A DNA stretch of 64,000 bases from DATFVA01 sp963771705. GTDB lineage: Bacteria > Bacteroidota > Ignavibacteria > Ignavibacteriales > Ignavibacteriaceae. Under the pieces are notes generated by a model. It did no database searches and was not told the DNA's origin. It saw nothing but the letters and a program-made list of their open reading frames with translations. The position numbers and the translations under genes are program-made. Positions 33,717 through 41,084 of this stretch are shown here, piece after piece. Where the stretch lies: assembly GCA_963771705.1 (NCBI GenBank), contig CAVYUP010000002.1, forward strand, positions 62,001 to 126,000. Reading direction: 5' to 3'. How positions within the stretch are numbered: the stretch's first letter is position 1; each line of letters starts with the position of its first letter.

Positions 33717-36700
33717 ATGAAAAAATTATATTTCATTTTGTTTCTTTTGCTTTGCACAAACGCTTTCTCACAATCCCTTGTTCAAACAGTCAGCCTTCCT
33801 TCCGAAACCTTTTTTAATTCGGGTTACGGACTGGTCTACGATGGAAGCAGTTACTGGATTTCTTCGGAATCTTCCGGCACCGGAAGCGGTGTTCTTAAAT
33901 CGGTTGATGCATCAGGCAGTTATTTAACAACAATAAATATTAACTATCCTGGTATTCATCCTTCGCAGGGACTAGCATACGACGGTACGGATTTCTGGTA
34001 TGTTGAAAGAAAAACTTCACGTTGCGACTTGTTTAAGGTTTCACCTGCGGGTAATGTTCTTGATTCTATTCCTATCCAGTCTATCGGCGGATCCTGGTAC
34101 CTCGGCGGTGCTGCCTGGGATGGTACAGGTTTATGGATCTCAGTTTATTATCCTGATAACCTGGCTGCATTATATAAGGTCGATGTCGCAGCGAAGCAGA
34201 TTGTCGATACTATTCAGGTCACCGGAACACAGCCGACCGCGATAACAGTTAAAGGTGATACGCTTTTCTATGTAATGGACGGGTTCGATGGTGATCCTGA
34301 AGTTATCTATGCAATCGATCTTGCAACCAAAAATACACTCTTTTCCTGGCACGTTCCTGAAGTCCCCGGAACAAGACAGAATCCTCGTGGTCTCGCATGG
34401 GATGGTTCTTATTTCTGGCTGATGGCCGAACCGGTTGGTGCTTCCTCGGGAAGACAGTTATTTAAATATGATCTTGGCGGTGGAGGATCACCTCATATTT
34501 CGATCTCTCCAACTTCGCTTATATTCCCTCAGACAACGGTGGGAGATACTTCTAATATCTCTGTTACAGTATCTAATATCGGTTCTGCCGATCTTCAGGT
34601 CACTAATATTTCATTCGATAATTCTGTTTTTAGCTCTCCGTCCGGTTCTTTCCCTTTTACCGTGGCTCCAGGGGCAAATCAAATTGTCCAGGTGGATTTT
34701 CACCCTCTTGCCTTCCAGTTTTATAATGGAACGATGACAATAGAAAGTAATGACGTTGTTACTCCTTCATTTGACGTGAATTTGTCGGGACAGGGACTAG
34801 TAAGCGGCCCCTCTATTTCATTAAGCGCTGATAATCACGATTTTGGTAATGTCTGGGTTAATGGTGATGGAAATGGCTACTGGTACTTCAATATTTATAA
34901 CATAGGCGATGCTCCGCTGGAAGTCTCAAATATGCATTTTAATCTGCCTGAGTTTTCTTTTGAAAGTGAGAGTATTCCTTTCCAGGTTCAGCCTGCTGAT
35001 ACATCTGTTATTCGTCTTAGATTTACTCCTTCACATACAGGCAGCTTTGAAGATACGTTGTTCATCCAGACGAATGATGTCGTGAACCCTGTTGAAATTG
35101 TTTCTGTTTCCGGGAACGGTGTTGTTGGAAATTATGCCGTGGGTTACCAGTTCTGGTCGTACCAGGTGCCTGATAACCCAAGGACGAGCTACCAGGAATA
35201 CCGTGTTGAAGGATTAAAGCCGATCAATGATATCAATGGCGACGGTATCGGTGATGTTATAATCGCCACAGATAATTATTTCATTATGGCGCTCGATGGT
35301 GCGGCGGCTGCAAATAATGATACGCTATGGACCTTTAACACTTTTTTCAATAACTCAAATGCTGGCTCTATAGGACAGTCGAATGACTATGGAGTTCAGG
35401 ATGCCCTGGCCATCGTCAGTGATCTCAACGGCGACGGAAAGAATGATGTTGTCATCGGAACAGGAGGAGGGAATGAACATGTTTACGCGATAGATGGAAT
35501 GAATGGACATATTATTTGGGGATTCGGTGATGATATTAACTATAGTCTTGGTGATTTCGAAGCTGTTGATGGTAGCCGCGATTTTAACGGAGATGGCGTA
35601 CCCGATGTCCTCGCTATAGCCGACGGTAATGATCAGGGGACCGGATACCATACAGCTTACCTTTTTAATGGAGTTAATGGAAGTATAGTCTGGCAGTATT
35701 ATTATCCGGGACCTTTCCTTTCATTCGGTAAAACTATTATTTCTGTGGATGACGTTACGGGAGATGGTGTTCCTGATGCTGTTATAAATGTCGGAAACAA
35801 CGGAACCACTGATCTTGAAGTGATTTGTCTGAATGGTGCAACTGGTCAGTCTGATTGGGTATTTCCTGTATCTGGATATGAACCCAAAGAGCTTCTAGAA
35901 CTGCCAGTACCGGGAGAAACTCCTGACGTTGTAGCATCTCAGTACTTCGGAAGCGTTTACAGAATAGATGGTGAAACAGGTTCCCAGGTGTGGCAGTATG
36001 ATTATGGCTTTACGGGAATGATTCAGATTGCCAGGATAAAAGATGTAAACGGAGATAACATAGATGATATACTGATAGCTGCATTTTCCGGCGGCGTACT
36101 TTGCCTCAGCGGGGCGGATGGACAACAGCTCTGGATGTATCCGATGAACTTCCAGTACGGTGTGGCCGCTGTGCCCGATCTTAATAATGATGGTATTGAT
36201 GATGTTGTTACCGGTGATCAGGATGGCACGTTCTACTGCATAAGCGGAACCGGCAGTGAGCTTTTCTTCAGCCATACTTTCGCGGGGGACAGGATTAACA
36301 CTGTTAATGTTCTCCCTTCAATCGACGGAAATGCAAGTTATGAACTGCTTGTTGGAACTAAGAATGGTTCGGTTGTCTGTTATTCGGGCGGATTGAATGC
36401 AGTGCCTGTTGAACTGGCGTCTTTTACGGTTTTGGCCCAGGGTCGGAACGTTAACCTTAAATGGACTGCCTCTACACAGCTGAACAATAAAGGTTTTGAG
36501 ATTGAAAGGAAATATGGTAATGAAATTTACCACCCGGTAGCCTTTATTAAAGGTGACGGAACAACCTCGGAACAAAAAACATATTCCTATCTTGATAAGA
36601 ATCTGGAGGAAGGGAAGTATACCTACAGGCTTAAACAGATAGATCTCGATGGTTCTGTAAACTATTCTAATGAGGTGAATGTATCTGTAGAGATGCCTAC

Positions 36701-36977
36701 TTCGTATAGTCTGTCTCAGAATTATCCAAATCCTTTTAATCCTGCAACAACAATAAATTTCTCTCTGCCTCAGAAATCGAATGTTAAACTGGTGGTGTAC
36801 GACATTCTTGGCAAAGAAGTTAAAACCCTGATCAACGGCGATAGAGACGCCGGATCTTATGAGATAAGATGGAACGGTTTGAATAATAATGATCAGGCGG
36901 TTTCAACAGGAATCTATATATACCGCATCACCGCAGGAAACTTCAACGCGGAGAAAAAAATGATGCTGATGAAATAA
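33717..36977 (+). CDS. T9SS-exported beta-propeller protein with ASH domains
   Basis: 1086 residues from ATG 33717 (AAGGGAG 7 nt upstream; ATG 33711 is too close). Signal peptide to AFSQ; residues to about 265 are propeller-like repeats (GLAYDGTDFWY, GLAWDGSYFWL); two ASH/choice-of-anchor-D domains follow (ISPTSLIFPQTTVGDT, then NHDFGNVWVN); then FG-GAP/PQQ-type repeats (DINGDGIGDVI, DLNGDGKNDVV); then an FN3-like unit (VELASFTV) and the T9SS sorting domain (LSQNYPNPFNPATTI) near the C-terminus. It is secreted through the type IX system and probably anchored to the surface. Binding partner unknown. Confidence 0.85.
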   Translation: MKKLYFILFLLLCTNAFSQSLVQTVSLPSETFFNSGYGLVYDGSSYWISSESSGTGSGVLKSVDASGSYLTTININYPGIHPSQGLAYDGTDFWYVERKTSRCDLFKVSPAGNVLDSIPIQSIGGSWYLGGAAWDGTGLWISVYYPDNLAALYKVDVAAKQIVDTIQVTGTQPTAITVKGDTLFYVMDGFDGDPEVIYAIDLATKNTLFSWHVPEVPGTRQNPRGLAWDGSYFWLMAEPVGASSGRQLFKYDLGGGGSPHISISPTSLIFPQTTVGDTSNISVTVSNIGSADLQVTNISFDNSVFSSPSGSFPFTVAPGANQIVQVDFHPLAFQFYNGTMTIESNDVVTPSFDVNLSGQGLVSGPSISLSADNHDFGNVWVNGDGNGYWYFNIYNIGDAPLEVSNMHFNLPEFSFESESIPFQVQPADTSVIRLRFTPSHTGSFEDTLFIQTNDVVNPVEIVSVSGNGVVGNYAVGYQFWSYQVPDNPRTSYQEYRVEGLKPINDINGDGIGDVIIATDNYFIMALDGAAAANNDTLWTFNTFFNNSNAGSIGQSNDYGVQDALAIVSDLNGDGKNDVVIGTGGGNEHVYAIDGMNGHIIWGFGDDINYSLGDFEAVDGSRDFNGDGVPDVLAIADGNDQGTGYHTAYLFNGVNGSIVWQYYYPGPFLSFGKTIISVDDVTGDGVPDAVINVGNNGTTDLEVICLNGATGQSDWVFPVSGYEPKELLELPVPGETPDVVASQYFGSVYRIDGETGSQVWQYDYGFTGMIQIARIKDVNGDNIDDILIAAFSGGVLCLSGADGQQLWMYPMNFQYGVAAVPDLNNDGIDDVVTGDQDGTFYCISGTGSELFFSHTFAGDRINTVNVLPSIDGNASYELLVGTKNGSVVCYSGGLNAVPVELASFTVLAQGRNVNLKWTASTQLNNKGFEIERKYGNEIYHPVAFIKGDGTTSEQKTYSYLDKNLEEGKYTYRLKQIDLDGSVNYSNEVNVSVEMPTSYSLSQNYPNPFNPATTINFSLPQKSNVKLVVYDILGKEVKTLINGDRDAGSYEIRWNGLNNNDQAVSTGIYIYRITAGNFNAEKKMMLMK

Positions 36978-37001
36978 GCTCTAGTAGTGTTTTATTTTAT
37001 A

Positions 37002-37046
37002 AAAAAGGCTGTCAGTCTAAGCTTGGCGATGACTCACAGCCTTTTT
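37002..37046 (+). terminator. Rho-independent terminator behind the propeller gene
   Basis: AAAAAGGCTGT and ACAGCCTTTTT form an 11-bp perfect stem with a 23-nt interior, followed by TTTTTGTTT. It lies 24 bp past the stop. The A-rich left arm means it may also terminate transcription from the opposite strand. Confidence 0.8.
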
Positions 37047-37187
37047 GTTTATTAAATGCTTCATCACATCGCTCAAAAAAAAACAACATCTCATTTTAAA
37101 TCAGCATTCCGGATAAAATGTTTGATAAAAGGGGTAAAAATCGGGTATCATTGTTGGCATACAAGTTGAAAAATATATACAGAGTTT

Positions 37188-37336
37188 GAAGATATACGGA
37201 ATCAGATCCGTAAGAAAGTTTGAAAGATTGCTGCCCCGATAGTTCCTGTGTCATTATGGAGGGGAAAGAAATTGCTGCCCACTCAACTAGAAACCTTTGG
37301 GCCGGCTCCGGCTGGCTCGAAGGTTCTTTATTTTAA
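37188..37336 (+). ncRNA. Candidate structured RNA or leader upstream of gap
   Basis: Three foldable units lie in a row: TACGGA-ATCAGA-TCCGTA (37195-37212); CCCC pairing with GGGG around 37233-37264; and a 15-bp stem at 37292-37325 closed by a UCCG loop in a C(UNCG)G setting, with three G-U pairs that only form on the plus-strand RNA. CTTTATTTT follows this last stem. A promoter-like pair sits just upstream. It may be an independent small RNA, or the folded 5' leader of gap. I recognise no known RNA family. Confidence 0.35.
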
Positions 37337-37465
37337 AGAAGCTCTTCCTGTTAATTCGTGTCACAATTCCATTAAAGTATTATAATTCAAAGGTTTCTGA
37401 ATTGAAATTCAAACACCCTTTAAGTAATTTTATTAACCATAAAAATTTTAATATAGGAGTTTAGA

Positions 37466-38461
37466 ATGGCAATCAAAGTAGGTATAAATGGTTTTGGAAG
37501 AATAGGTAGATTGGTATTTAGACGTAGCCTTGCGCTTGGAGGGTTCGATTTCGTCGGCATAAATGATTTAACTGACGCAAAAACATTAGCACATCTTTTA
37601 AAATATGATTCGGTACATGGAAGGTTCAATGGCGAGGTGAAGGTTGAGGGGAATGATCTTATAGTTAACGGCGACAGAATTAGAATTACCGCTGAAAAGG
37701 ATCCTGCAAACCTGAAGTGGAAAGATCTTGGTGCCGACATCGTAGTTGAAGCAACAGGAATCTTCAGAACTAAAGAAGCTTGTATGAAGCATATATCAGC
37801 AGGAGCAAATAAAGTTATCCTTACTGTACCTGCAAAAGGTGATATTGATGCTACAGTTGTTCTGGGTGTTAATGATGAGGTTATTAAGGGAGATGAAAAA
37901 GTTATTTCAAATGCGTCCTGTACTACTAACTGTCTCGCCCCCATGGTAAAAGTACTGAATGACAGCTTTGGAGTAGAGAAAGGCTTGATGACAACAGTTC
38001 ACTCCTATACCAATGATCAGCGGCTGCTGGATCTGCCGCATAGTGATCTGAGAAGAGCAAGGTCAGCTGCTGTATCTATAATCCCGACTACAACCGGAGC
38101 AGCCAAAACAGTGACCAAAGTAATTCCTGAACTTAAAGGTAAACTTGATGGTTTCGCTCTCCGCGTTCCTACACCTGACGGATCAATAACCGACTTTGTT
38201 GCGGTCCTGAAGAAAGAGGCTACTGTGGAAGAGATAAATGCTGCTATGAAAAAAGCGGCTGATGGACCGATGAAGGGAGTGCTGGAGTATACTGAAGATC
38301 CGATCGTATCTGCGGATATCGTAGGTAATCCCGCTTCCTGTATTTATGATTCTCTCTCTACTATGGTTATGGGAAACCTGGTTAAAGCGGTCGGCTGGTA
38401 TGATAACGAATGGGGTTATTCATGCCGCGTTGTCGATCTGATGAAAAAAGTTGCAAAATAA
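37466..38461 (+). CDS. gap: Glyceraldehyde-3-phosphate dehydrogenase, type I
   Basis: 331 residues. NAD-binding start GINGFGRIGRLVFR, catalytic NASCTTNCLAP with the active-site Cys, and the C-terminal WYDNEWGYSCRVVDL are all intact. The enzyme makes 1,3-bisphosphoglycerate in glycolysis and works with pgk, which follows after 147 bp. A 200-nt-plus upstream region with RNA-like folds may regulate it. Confidence 0.97.
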   Translation: MAIKVGINGFGRIGRLVFRRSLALGGFDFVGINDLTDAKTLAHLLKYDSVHGRFNGEVKVEGNDLIVNGDRIRITAEKDPANLKWKDLGADIVVEATGIFRTKEACMKHISAGANKVILTVPAKGDIDATVVLGVNDEVIKGDEKVISNASCTTNCLAPMVKVLNDSFGVEKGLMTTVHSYTNDQRLLDLPHSDLRRARSAAVSIIPTTTGAAKTVTKVIPELKGKLDGFALRVPTPDGSITDFVAVLKKEATVEEINAAMKKAADGPMKGVLEYTEDPIVSADIVGNPASCIYDSLSTMVMGNLVKAVGWYDNEWGYSCRVVDLMKKVAK

Positions 38462-38470
38462 TTTATTAGG

Positions 38471-38584
38471 AGGCTGGCTTTAAATTACTGTCAGACTGAA
38501 CTTGTCTGCCTTGCCGCATGCGGGTTTCAGGTTCAAGCTTTTGCTTAATTAAAATTGACAGTGGGCCAGCCTTATTTTTTTTGT
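38471..38584 (+). terminator. Long folded element with T-tract between gap and pgk
   Basis: AGGCTGGC near 38471 pairs with GCCAGCCT near 38565, ACTGTCA with TGACAGT inside it, and CCGCATGCGG is a self-complementary centre. The element is followed by TTATTTTTTTTG. It could terminate gap messages or partly attenuate pgk expression. The large interior with further pairings is unusual for a simple terminator. Confidence 0.6.
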
Positions 38585-38608
38585 TTAATTCTTTAAACCG
38601 GAAATTTA

Positions 38609-39808
38609 ATGAATAAGCTTTCAATAGATAGTTTAGACCTTAAAGACAAGCACGTGCTTGTAAGGGTGGATTTCAATGTGCCTCTGGATGATAATCAGAG
38701 GGTGAGTGATGACAGGCGAATTACAGCATCGCTTCCAACGATTAAAAAAATTATAAATGACGGCGGTAAAGCTGTTTTAATGAGCCATCTCGGAAGGCCT
38801 AAGGGAAAGGTGAAGCCAGAATATAGTCTTAAACCGGCAGCTGAGAAATTGAGCGAACTGCTGGGACAGAAAGTTAAGCTTGCTCCAGATTGTATAGGAG
38901 ATGAAGTTAAAAAGATGGTTGATGATATGAAAGATGGAGAGGTGATCCTTCTTGAGAACTTGCGGTTCCATCCTGAAGAGGAGAAGAATGATAGCTCCTT
39001 TGCTGAAAAGCTTGCGGCACTGGGCGATGTTTATGTTAATGACGCTTTTGGTACAGCCCACAGAGCGCATGCCTCAACAAAAGGAGTGACGCATTTTATT
39101 AAAACTTGCGCTGCTGGTTACCTTATGCGGAAGGAACTTGACTATCTTGGATCAGCACTCAGTAACCCGGAGAGGCCGTATTGTGCTATTCTCGGCGGTG
39201 CTAAAATATCCGGTAAGATTGATGTAATAATGAATTTATTCGATAAGGTTGATACTTTGATAATAGGCGGGGGAATGGCCTTCACTTTCTTTAAGGCGCA
39301 GGGTAAAGAGATCGGCAAATCTCTGCTAGAGGAGGAAAAGATTGATCTGGCTAAGGAAGTCCTTAAAAAAGCGGAGGGGTCTAAAATTAAATTCCTGCTT
39401 CCGGTCGATGTCGTTGTCACCTCTGAATTTAAGAATGATTCTCCTTCAGAGACCGTTAAGGTTGGGAACATTCCCTCGGACAAAATGGGATTGGATATAG
39501 GGAATGAAACCATTAAATTGTTTACTGAAGAGATAATGAAATCAAAAACTATCGTGTGGAATGGCCCGATGGGAGTTTTTGAAATGGATAATTTCGCTAA
39601 AGGCACTTTTGCGATGGCTAAAGCTCTCGCTGAGGTTACTGAAAAAGGTGCTGTTACTGTAATAGGAGGCGGTGATTCAGCGGCTGCTATTACAAAAGCA
39701 GGACTGGATGACAAAGTATCGCACGTGTCAACCGGCGGAGGAGCTTCGCTTGAATTCCTCGAAGGTAAAACCCTTCCGGGTGTTGAGGCACTCAGTGATT
39801 CGAAATAA
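38609..39808 (+). CDS. pgk: Phosphoglycerate kinase
   Basis: 399 residues, normal length. The substrate-binding start is VRVDFNVPLDD, followed by LMSHLGRPKG, LLENLRFHPEEEKND, GTAHRAHAS, GGAKISGKIDV and the nucleotide site GGGDSAAA with STGGGASLEFLEGK. It makes ATP from 1,3-bisphosphoglycerate. It follows gap beyond a folded terminator-like element. Confidence 0.97.
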   Translation: MNKLSIDSLDLKDKHVLVRVDFNVPLDDNQRVSDDRRITASLPTIKKIINDGGKAVLMSHLGRPKGKVKPEYSLKPAAEKLSELLGQKVKLAPDCIGDEVKKMVDDMKDGEVILLENLRFHPEEEKNDSSFAEKLAALGDVYVNDAFGTAHRAHASTKGVTHFIKTCAAGYLMRKELDYLGSALSNPERPYCAILGGAKISGKIDVIMNLFDKVDTLIIGGGMAFTFFKAQGKEIGKSLLEEEKIDLAKEVLKKAEGSKIKFLLPVDVVVTSEFKNDSPSETVKVGNIPSDKMGLDIGNETIKLFTEEIMKSKTIVWNGPMGVFEMDNFAKGTFAMAKALAEVTEKGAVTVIGGGDSAAAITKAGLDDKVSHVSTGGGASLEFLEGKTLPGVEALSDSK

Positions 39809-39834
39809 TTTGACTGAAAATAAAGGAAAAGTTA

Positions 39835-40737
39835 GTGAGTAATTATTATCGCCCCGGCGGGTTTGGATTTAGTTTCTTCCCTCCGGTGATTAAAAATTTG
39901 TTGATTATAAACGGAGTTGTCTTCTTCCTGCAGCTTATTATGCAGGGATTGACTTTCCAGGGTGTGCCGGGTGCTGTTTACCTCGACCACTGGTTTGCTC
40001 TTAATCCTTTGGGTTATAACTTCCAGATCTGGCAGCTGATAACCTACCAGTTCATGCATGGCAGTTTCATGCATATACTTTTCAATATGTTCGCTCTGTG
40101 GATGTTCGGAATCGAAATTGAAAATATGTGGGGACCTAAAAAGTTTCTAATTTTTTACCTGATGTGCGGTGTTGCTGCGGGTATTACACAGCTTATATTC
40201 CCTCCGTTATTTAATGAGCCGCTGGCTCCTACCATCGGCGCGTCGGGAGCAATATTCGGTGTATTAATTGCTTTCGCTATGGTATTCCCAAACCGTCTCA
40301 TTTTCCTTTATTTCTTTATTCCTATTAAGGCAAAATACCTTATTATCGGGTATATTCTGCTGGAACTGTGGGCTGTTCCACAGGGAGGCAGTGTAGCTCA
40401 CCTTGCTCACCTCGGCGGAGCTCTTGCAGGCTTTATCTATCTAATGGTGGATAAAAAGACTACTTTCTCATTGGGGAATATTTTCCGAAGTTCATCCAAT
40501 AAGCTGAAGAAACCCTATAATCCTTTTGGGGGAATTAAGGATGCTTTGAAGCATAAGGATGAGGATGTTCAGGAAGCCAGGTTTTATGAGATAAAGGATG
40601 AGGATAAATCAGATAAAAAGGAAATCTCACAGGAGGAGATTGACAGGATTCTCGACAAGATAAGCCAATCAGGCTACCAGAACCTGAGCGAAAAAGAGAA
40701 GAAAATTCTTTTTGAAGCCAGTAAAAAGATGAAATAG
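39835..40737 (+). CDS. Rhomboid-family intramembrane serine protease
   Basis: 300 residues from a GTG start. Six membrane helices; the motif HGSFMHILFNMFALWMFG, catalytic Ser in GASGAIFG, and catalytic His in HLAHLGGALAGF are intact. The cytoplasmic tail is charged and ends EEIDRILDKISQSGYQNLSEKEKKILFEASKK, a rhomboid-associated C-terminal domain. It may cleave membrane proteins in signalling or quality control. Confidence 0.9.
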   Translation: MSNYYRPGGFGFSFFPPVIKNLLIINGVVFFLQLIMQGLTFQGVPGAVYLDHWFALNPLGYNFQIWQLITYQFMHGSFMHILFNMFALWMFGIEIENMWGPKKFLIFYLMCGVAAGITQLIFPPLFNEPLAPTIGASGAIFGVLIAFAMVFPNRLIFLYFFIPIKAKYLIIGYILLELWAVPQGGSVAHLAHLGGALAGFIYLMVDKKTTFSLGNIFRSSSNKLKKPYNPFGGIKDALKHKDEDVQEARFYEIKDEDKSDKKEISQEEIDRILDKISQSGYQNLSEKEKKILFEASKKMK

Positions 40738-40751
40738 ATCCGAGGTTTCTG

Positions 40752-41084
40752 ATTATACAGAAAATAATCCATACTGCCGTAAAAGGAGTTTTTCTTACTC
40801 TTCTATTGCTTTTTTTCTCTCTGATTGTATCCTGTTCCGAAAAGGAAGCTGATCATGAAAGATTTGTTGATGCGTATGTGGATTTAAGGATTGCACAGGA
40901 CACGCTTAAGAATGACAGCACTGACCTGAGTGATCTCAAGGCTGAAATATTGAAACGGCACGGACTTACTAAAGACAAATATGAATCAACTTTCGAATAC
41001 CTTAACGATAACCCGGAATTGTGGGAACAGTTCTACAATGAGGCTATTGCCCGCGTTGATAGTCTGAAGAATCAGAAGAAGTAA
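40752..41084 (+). CDS. DUF4296-type lipoprotein, non-standard start
   Basis: About 110 residues if translation begins at the ATT at 40752, which lies 6 nt after CGAGG. The in-frame TTG at 40806 would leave a signal peptide of only nine residues before the lipobox Cys (LIVSC). Upstream codons encode IIQKIIHTAVKGVFLTLLLLF, a proper Lys-bearing signal region, but contain no ATG, GTG or TTG; a CTG at 40749 is the other choice. The mature part (FVDAYVDLRIAQDTL, AEILKRHGLTKDKYESTFEYLNDNPELWEQFY) matches DUF4296. Its stop lies 41 bp inside the convergent recQ. Confidence 0.75.
   Translation: MIQKIIHTAVKGVFLTLLLLFFSLIVSCSEKEADHERFVDAYVDLRIAQDTLKNDSTDLSDLKAEILKRHGLTKDKYESTFEYLNDNPELWEQFYNEAIARVDSLKNQKK

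Larger units (their letters stand above)
36978..37465. other. 488-bp non-coding region upstream of gap
   Basis: It holds the terminator at 37002-37046, then about 420 bp with no gene. From about 37188 the sequence folds into three hairpins, and a candidate promoter precedes them (TTGGCA 37154-37159, 16 bp, TATACA 37176-37181). The final 120 bp before gap are AT-rich with a GGAGT ribosome binding site. A 10-bp direct repeat ATTGCTGCCC occurs at 37227 and 37271. Confidence 0.6.

Noticed and set aside
37420..37944. 174-residue minus-strand frame
   Set aside because: It is antisense to gap, which is unmistakable.
39142..39714. 190-residue minus-strand frame
   Set aside because: It is antisense to pgk; the Ser/Pro-rich translation is what that codon pattern produces on the other strand.
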